Shown piece by piece: positions 59,690 through 64,000 of a DNA stretch of 64,000 nt (its first letter is position 1; every line of letters starts with the position of its first letter). The DNA lies in contig NC_077240.1 in assembly GCF_947179165.1 (NCBI RefSeq), forward strand, positions 28,500,001 to 28,564,000. Direction: 5' to 3'. A program made the position numbers and the translations under genes. The stretch is from Solanum dulcamara (lineage: Eukaryota; Streptophyta; Magnoliopsida; Solanales; Solanaceae). The notes beneath the pieces were generated by a model, which saw nothing but the letters and a program-made list of their open reading frames with translations, was not told the origin of the DNA and did no database searches.

Positions 59690-60660
59690 CCTACACTTCC
59701 TGTCTTCCTATACCAAAACTGTCATCAAACTGGATACTGGATAACAATCCAGTTTAGTCATGTAGCCTGCTAACTCCGGCATCACGCTTGCTCTTTGAAA
59801 TACCTCCCATACAATCTGTTTTATAATAACTTGCCAGGATCTTGTAGTCTGGTACACTGCAGCAGCTAGTACCATTTTGTACACATCTGTGCCTTTACGC
59901 TTCCCTTTCCAATGTCTCTGGGCCCATTGCACTTCTTCCTCCCATCCTTGGTTCAGTCTGTTAATACCTTGCCACTGAGTAGTCTTTGGCAGATACTTCT
60001 TGTTACTGGCCACTTAAAGAATAAGTGTTGAATGGTTTCCTCCTCATTCCTGCATAGTGGACATATCACATCTATTTCCTTCATCCATCTGGCAATTCTA
60101 TCCCTTGTCTGCAGTCTTCCTTTTATAGCTAGCAAAAGCACAAACTTCCATTTAGGACATCCTCTATTATTGCATATCAGTTTCCTCCAAGAGACTGTAG
60201 GATTGGTACCTCTCAGCATCAGGTACATTCTCTTGATGGAGAATTGTTCCATTCCTTTAAACTCAGCCATATTGATCCCTATATACTTTGTTGCCTTAAA
60301 ATTTTCTAAATCATCCAAGAGGCCACCTTTGGCATGGTCGTCCATATATGACCTCCTTTGACATAGTACGTATGCACCCATACAACCCACAACTTTTATT
60401 TGGACTGGCAAAGATCCCACAGCATTTTGCATATAGCTGCTTTATTCCATATCTCCACATTGATCAGATTCAAGCCTCCAGTCACCATGGGTGAGCAGAC
60501 CTGCTCCCAGGCCACCAAGGCCTTCCTAGTCACCTCTGCAGACCCTGTCCATAAGAATCTCTTGCAAATCATTTCAATAAACTGTAGTACCCTTTTAGGT
60601 AGTATAAAAACTCTTGCCCTGAAAGTTTGGATTGCAAACAGTATACTCTTGGTCAGTTGT
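59690..60660 (-). pseudogene. L1 LINE fragment: C-terminal part of ORF2
   Basis: On the - strand, from 60660: LTKSILFAIQTFRARVF, then GSAEVTRKALVAWEQVC and NVEIWNKAAICKML-type words (60650-60430). After a frame change come ENFKATKYIGINMAEF, PTVSWRKLICNN, the zinc-binding RT module LLAIKGRLQTRDRIARWM and DVICPLCRNEEETIQHLFF (60130-60020). The C-terminal end (59990-59710) includes VYKMVLAAAVYQTTRSW and IVWEVFQRA. Several frames are involved, so it is decayed. Confidence 0.75.
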
Positions 60661-60664
60661 AATC

Positions 60665-60880
60665 TTCCTGCGTATGAAAGGAACTAAGTAGTCTTTGCCA
60701 GATACTTCTTATTACTGGGCACTTAAAGAATAGGTGTTGAATGGTTTCCTCCTCATTCCTGCATAGTGGACATATCACATCTATTTTCTTCATCCATCTG
60801 GCAATTTTTTCCCTTGTCTGCAGTCTTCCTTTTATAGCTAGCCAAAGCACAAACTTCCATTTAGGACATCCTCTAAAATC
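60665..60880 (-). pseudogene. Second copy of the LINE zinc-binding RT module (tandem duplication)
   Basis: The segment is close to 59970-60166: LWLAIKGRLQTREKIARWM and ICPLCRNEEETIQHLFFKCP, followed by VIRSIWQRLLSS. It lies upstream of the LINE body in reading direction, out of domain order. It is either a local duplication or a second LINE truncated here. It keeps the Cys (KCP) that the other copy has replaced by Trp. Confidence 0.7.
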
Positions 60881-61189
60881 CTAGAGTTGTTTTTCAAGAT
60901 ACTGTACTAAAGTTTTTGAGCCTGTTTTCTGCCACATAATTGAGATAACTACGATAGAGGTTGTTTGACTGCATTTTTCTCTGTAACTTGGGAAATGTTC
61001 CCAGTCTTCTTTTCACTCTGACCTGGTGAGGGGTGGTTTGTATTTATTGAAAGGCGCATAAGATTTTTGAGTAACATCAAAATAGATGAGGGAAACCTCT
61101 GTTGGGTATGCGGTGCTCTCAAGCAAGCATCCTAAAGGGCAGGGAATTATGACAGACTTGGGGGTGGAAATCACAAGCATACATCTACG

Positions 61190-61570
61190 GGGGAGTGGTA
61201 TGAATGGGTGGAGAGCACTAGACTCTCAATGAGGAAAATGGTACTTAGCAAGGGTGCCCTTTTATGGCATTGCAAAAGATTTCGTGAAGCCTCTGACAAC
61301 AGGGGAAAGAGCGTCGTGGAAATGCAAGGATGTCTCAACCTACATTTATTGCTCTCAGAAGTTCACTAAATATGGAAGATTTATCTCAGTCATAGCTATC
61401 AACAGTCAGAGCTGTTATAATAGTTCCAGAAAATACTTTTAATGAGGGATGGGGGAGAATAGCAGGAAAACTTTAAGGCTTCATTAATGTATTTGCTCAT
61501 ACAAAGGATGAGACTATCACTAATGGGGGCTTTGAGCAAATCTTTACCGGAAAGGGAAATTACAAAGGTG
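61190..61570 (+). pseudogene. L1 LINE ORF1 fragment (DUF4283-type)
   Basis: On the + strand: GERASWKCKDVSTYIYCSQK, FTKYGRFISVIAINSQS, then in other frames EGWGRIAGKL and FINVFAHTKDETITNGGF. This pattern is the N-terminal domain of plant L1 ORF1/DUF4283 proteins. It is followed by a possible MITE and then by ORF2 RT sequence from about 62600, so these may belong to one LINE in + orientation. Confidence 0.55.
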
Positions 61571-61978
61571 TCCAATATGAGTGTGGATCTAGAGGTCGGA
61601 TCCTTCGTGATCTAAGTTTAAGATTTGGGGGTATGGATCCAGGTATAGATGCGGGTGTGGGGATTCGGTTAAAAATAATTCAATATTCAAAAATAGAGTT
61701 ATATGTCTAAGTTATGAGAGACATTATGTGGAAAACTTATAAGGTATTCTGAGGAGAAAATACTGATCAAAGGGAGAATCCCAAAAGGAGATAGAAGGAA
61801 AATGACTAAGATAGAAATTATTTATATATACCAGGTATTCCATTTTATTCAATTTCACCTTTGTTTTTGTTTTGATTTCAGAAATCATTGTATCTGTCTC
61901 GAATTTCTCCGTCGATTTTGGTCAAAGAACCCAAAATTGATCGACCATATCCGGTACAGATCCCACACCCACATTGAG
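61571..61978. mobile_element. Possible MITE in LINE
   Basis: The left end CAATATGAGTGTGGATCTAG and the reverse complement of the right end CAATGTGGGTGTGGGATCTG resemble each other over about 30 bp. No target duplication was recognised. It is non-coding. Confidence 0.35.
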
Positions 61979-62590
61979 TTTACATGGGCGTTACACTGAA
62001 ACTGAAGAGTTCGAGCAACTTAGATTTTTGTCGTCCAAGTTCATCAATCTAAGAGAGTTGAAAAAAGAAAACCACTTCTGGGCAATATATTGGTGCGATT
62101 GTTTGTTTTAAATTTTAGTGAGCTTATGTGATTGTGCGGATTGTTTGGTTGCGAGGTAGCTTATGGAGGGATTCATTGGTGGCCTTCTGTGGGGTAGATC
62201 AAGGAAGAAGAGGGTTGTTTGTGGTAAGAAGAGATTCTACTGCGGTTTCATGGTGTCCAGAGTTTTGAGTTTGTAAGAAGATGGTGATGGGTTTTGGGCA
62301 AGATGGATGGTGTATATGGTTGGAGAGTAAAGGAGATGGTTGCCTAAGAATAATCCATGATGGAAGGGAGGCGGATTGTGGCGATTGGGGGGGGGGGGGT
62401 TGGAGACGAATAGTGTTTGTGCGTTGCCATAGTGTAGGATCTTTGTGGTGGTGGTGTTGTAGTGTGATAGGGTGGTGTTCAGGGTATTTTTTGAAAAAAG
62501 GTTTTAAAAATAAAACAAAAAAAATGGTATTTTCTAATTTCCCATGCACCTAAGGGAGTTCGAGAAACAATATTTTTGGCATGTCAACTT
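61979..62590. other. Unassigned stretch with G tract
   Basis: It contains a run of G at 62389-62400 and a GTGGTGGTGTTGTAG patch at 62446-62461. Frames on both strands (90 and 116 codons) are low-complexity. No family is recognised. Confidence 0.3.
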
Positions 62591-62599
62591 TTTGTATTT

Positions 62600-64000
62600 A
62601 ATAGGTATGCATTGAGTGAGATTGTGGTATCTAATAGGTACAAGCCTCAGTTGAGGTGGCTAGCTGACAATGTGACCAACTTTAAGGAGCCATCTATTAT
62701 TCCACCTTTAGAACTTGAGGAACATGAAAAAGATGTCACCAACTAGAAAAAGAAGTTATGACAAGCTGGAAAGACGCAAGGCTCTAATTGAGCATTCAAC
62801 TTTAAAATAGGCAACAGAGCACAAAATTTCAACCCAATCTGAAAACAAAGATCTCCGACTATGAAAATGGACCTGATGGAGATTGCTAAAGGTGAAGAAA
62901 CCACATGGAGACAAAAATTGAGATGCTTATGGATAAAAGAAGGGGACATGAATACAAGATACTTCTTACATAGGAGATTCAACTCAATTGACAAGTTCAA
63001 AATAGACAATGAAATCACAGAAGATGAAGAATGATCAATGAGGAGATATTGAATTACTACTAGAATCTTTATATAGAGAATGAAGAGTCGAGCTCCACTA
63101 CTAATTTTACGGAAGTAGCCAGTTTCTCAGAGGAAGCCAGAGAGATTCTAGAAGAAGTTTTCTAGGAGGAAGAACTGCATGCTGTCATCCAATCCCATGC
63201 CCCAGATAAAGCCCCATGCCCAGATGGTTTCACCATGGCCCTTTTTCTAAAAAAAAACATGGAGTTCATCAAGCTAGAGGTCATGAGTGCCCTCAACCAT
63301 TTCCACCAGCAATGCTACTTGGTGAGATCATGCAATGCATATTTCATTGCTTTGATACCTAAACAAAGTGCTATTAAGCTTAGGGAGTATAACAAGTCTT
63401 ATTGGCAGTGCTTACAAAATTGTGGCCAAGCTGTTAGTAGAGACTTGAAGAAGGTAATTGAAAAGCTGATCTCTAATCAATAGAATGCCTTCACTATACA
63501 AAGGCAGATTATTGATGCAACACTCGTAACTAAGAAGGTTTTAGATTGGAGGATTAAAACTAGAGAGCCTGGTATCATTTGCAAGCTGGAGAGAAGGTTT
63601 TTGATCAACTAAATTGGTTCTACCTAATATCTATTTTGAGAAATATGGGATTTGGTGACAAATGGATAAAGTGGATCCAATACAACATCTCTACGGTCAA
63701 AGACTCAGTTTTTATCAATAGAAGCTATTGGGTTTTTCTGCCCTCAGAAAGGGATCAAACAAAGTGACCCACTCCCCCTTTTTGTTCATATTAGCCATGA
63801 AAGGTTTAAGCAAGATGTCAGGAAAAGGCTAGAAAAATGCTGTGGATTTAGAGATTTAGAGTAGGCATAGATACTGAGATCACAGTCGCTATTTTCCATC
63901 TACTGTATGCAGATGATACATTGATCTTATGTGAGGCAGAAAGAATGCAAATCCTATACTTGAATCTCACACTTTTACTCTTCGAAGCTCTGTCAGGGCT
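62600..64000 (+). pseudogene. L1 LINE ORF2: reverse transcriptase, continuing beyond the window
   Basis: On the + strand in several frames: EIAKGEETTWRQKLR (about 62880), LWIKEGDMNTRYF (about 62930), APDKAPCPDGFTM (63195), FIALIPKQ (63350), LISNQQNAFTIQRQIIDATL (63465), EKVFDQLNWFYLI (63590), GIKQSDPL (63750) and the catalytic YADDTLIL (63910). Stops and frame changes occur about every 100 bp. The order of motifs is that of plant L1 reverse transcriptase. The 3' part lies outside the window. Confidence 0.85.

Noticed and set aside
62199..62553. Frames of 116 and 90 codons on opposite strands
   Set aside because: They cross a G homopolymer and GTG repeats; no family and no splice or start context.

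Overview
The window is nuclear DNA from a flowering plant, almost certainly of the nightshade family (Solanaceae); the genus cannot be fixed from sequence alone. It is AT-rich. It carries tRNA-derived SINEs of the kind I know from Solanaceae, very long Ty3/gypsy LTRs, RTE and L1 LINEs, an hAT and a Mutator-like element, and a piece of plastid DNA. No rRNA or tRNA gene, operon or CRISPR array is visible. Most open frames are short chance frames or decayed transposon frames.

The only host gene whose exons read through cleanly is the 5' part of an AP-5 adaptor complex mu subunit gene (AP5M) on the + strand. Exon 1 is 52073-52140, exon 2 is 52218-52361 and exon 3 is 55031-55339. The remaining exons are not in the window, so intron 3 is at least 8.7 kb and is filled with a SINE, three LINE segments and a small LTR element. 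Three broken copies of AP5M exons 1-2 lie at 21.1-22.6 kb (two copies, head to head, forming a long hairpin) and 25.5-26.2 kb.

Layout. 1-7477: long LTR of a probable Tat/Ogre-type gypsy element, split by a solo LTR (137-2289, 5-bp target duplication). 7478-9690: composite block (LTR fragment, L1 fragment, Ogre-type LTR end) that recurs inverted at about 37185-40165. 9691-18987: decayed gypsy element on the - strand without integrase. 18988-21130: duplicated signal-peptide gene scrap, a MITE and AT-rich spacer. 21130-26390: AP5M copies around a truncated Ogre-type LTR. 26391-29032: gag and 5' LTR of another gypsy element. 29238-30495: truncated RTE LINE. 30605-40165: L1 LINE split by an Ogre-type LTR, which itself holds a second solo LTR (31076-33182) and a plastid cemA insertion (37374-37729). 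40735-45288: complete but dead hAT element. 45385-51020: complete Mutator-like element with a broken transposase and a broken GRF zinc-finger gene. 51051 to the end: AP5M and its TE-filled introns.

The most unusual object is the small copia-type LTR element at 57479-59570. Between its LTRs lie pieces of two unrelated cellular genes, HSP70 and the mitochondrial assembly factor COX19, fused into an open 112-codon frame. The second is the AP5M inverted repeat, which could make a hairpin RNA matching exon 2 of the AP5M gene 30 kb away.
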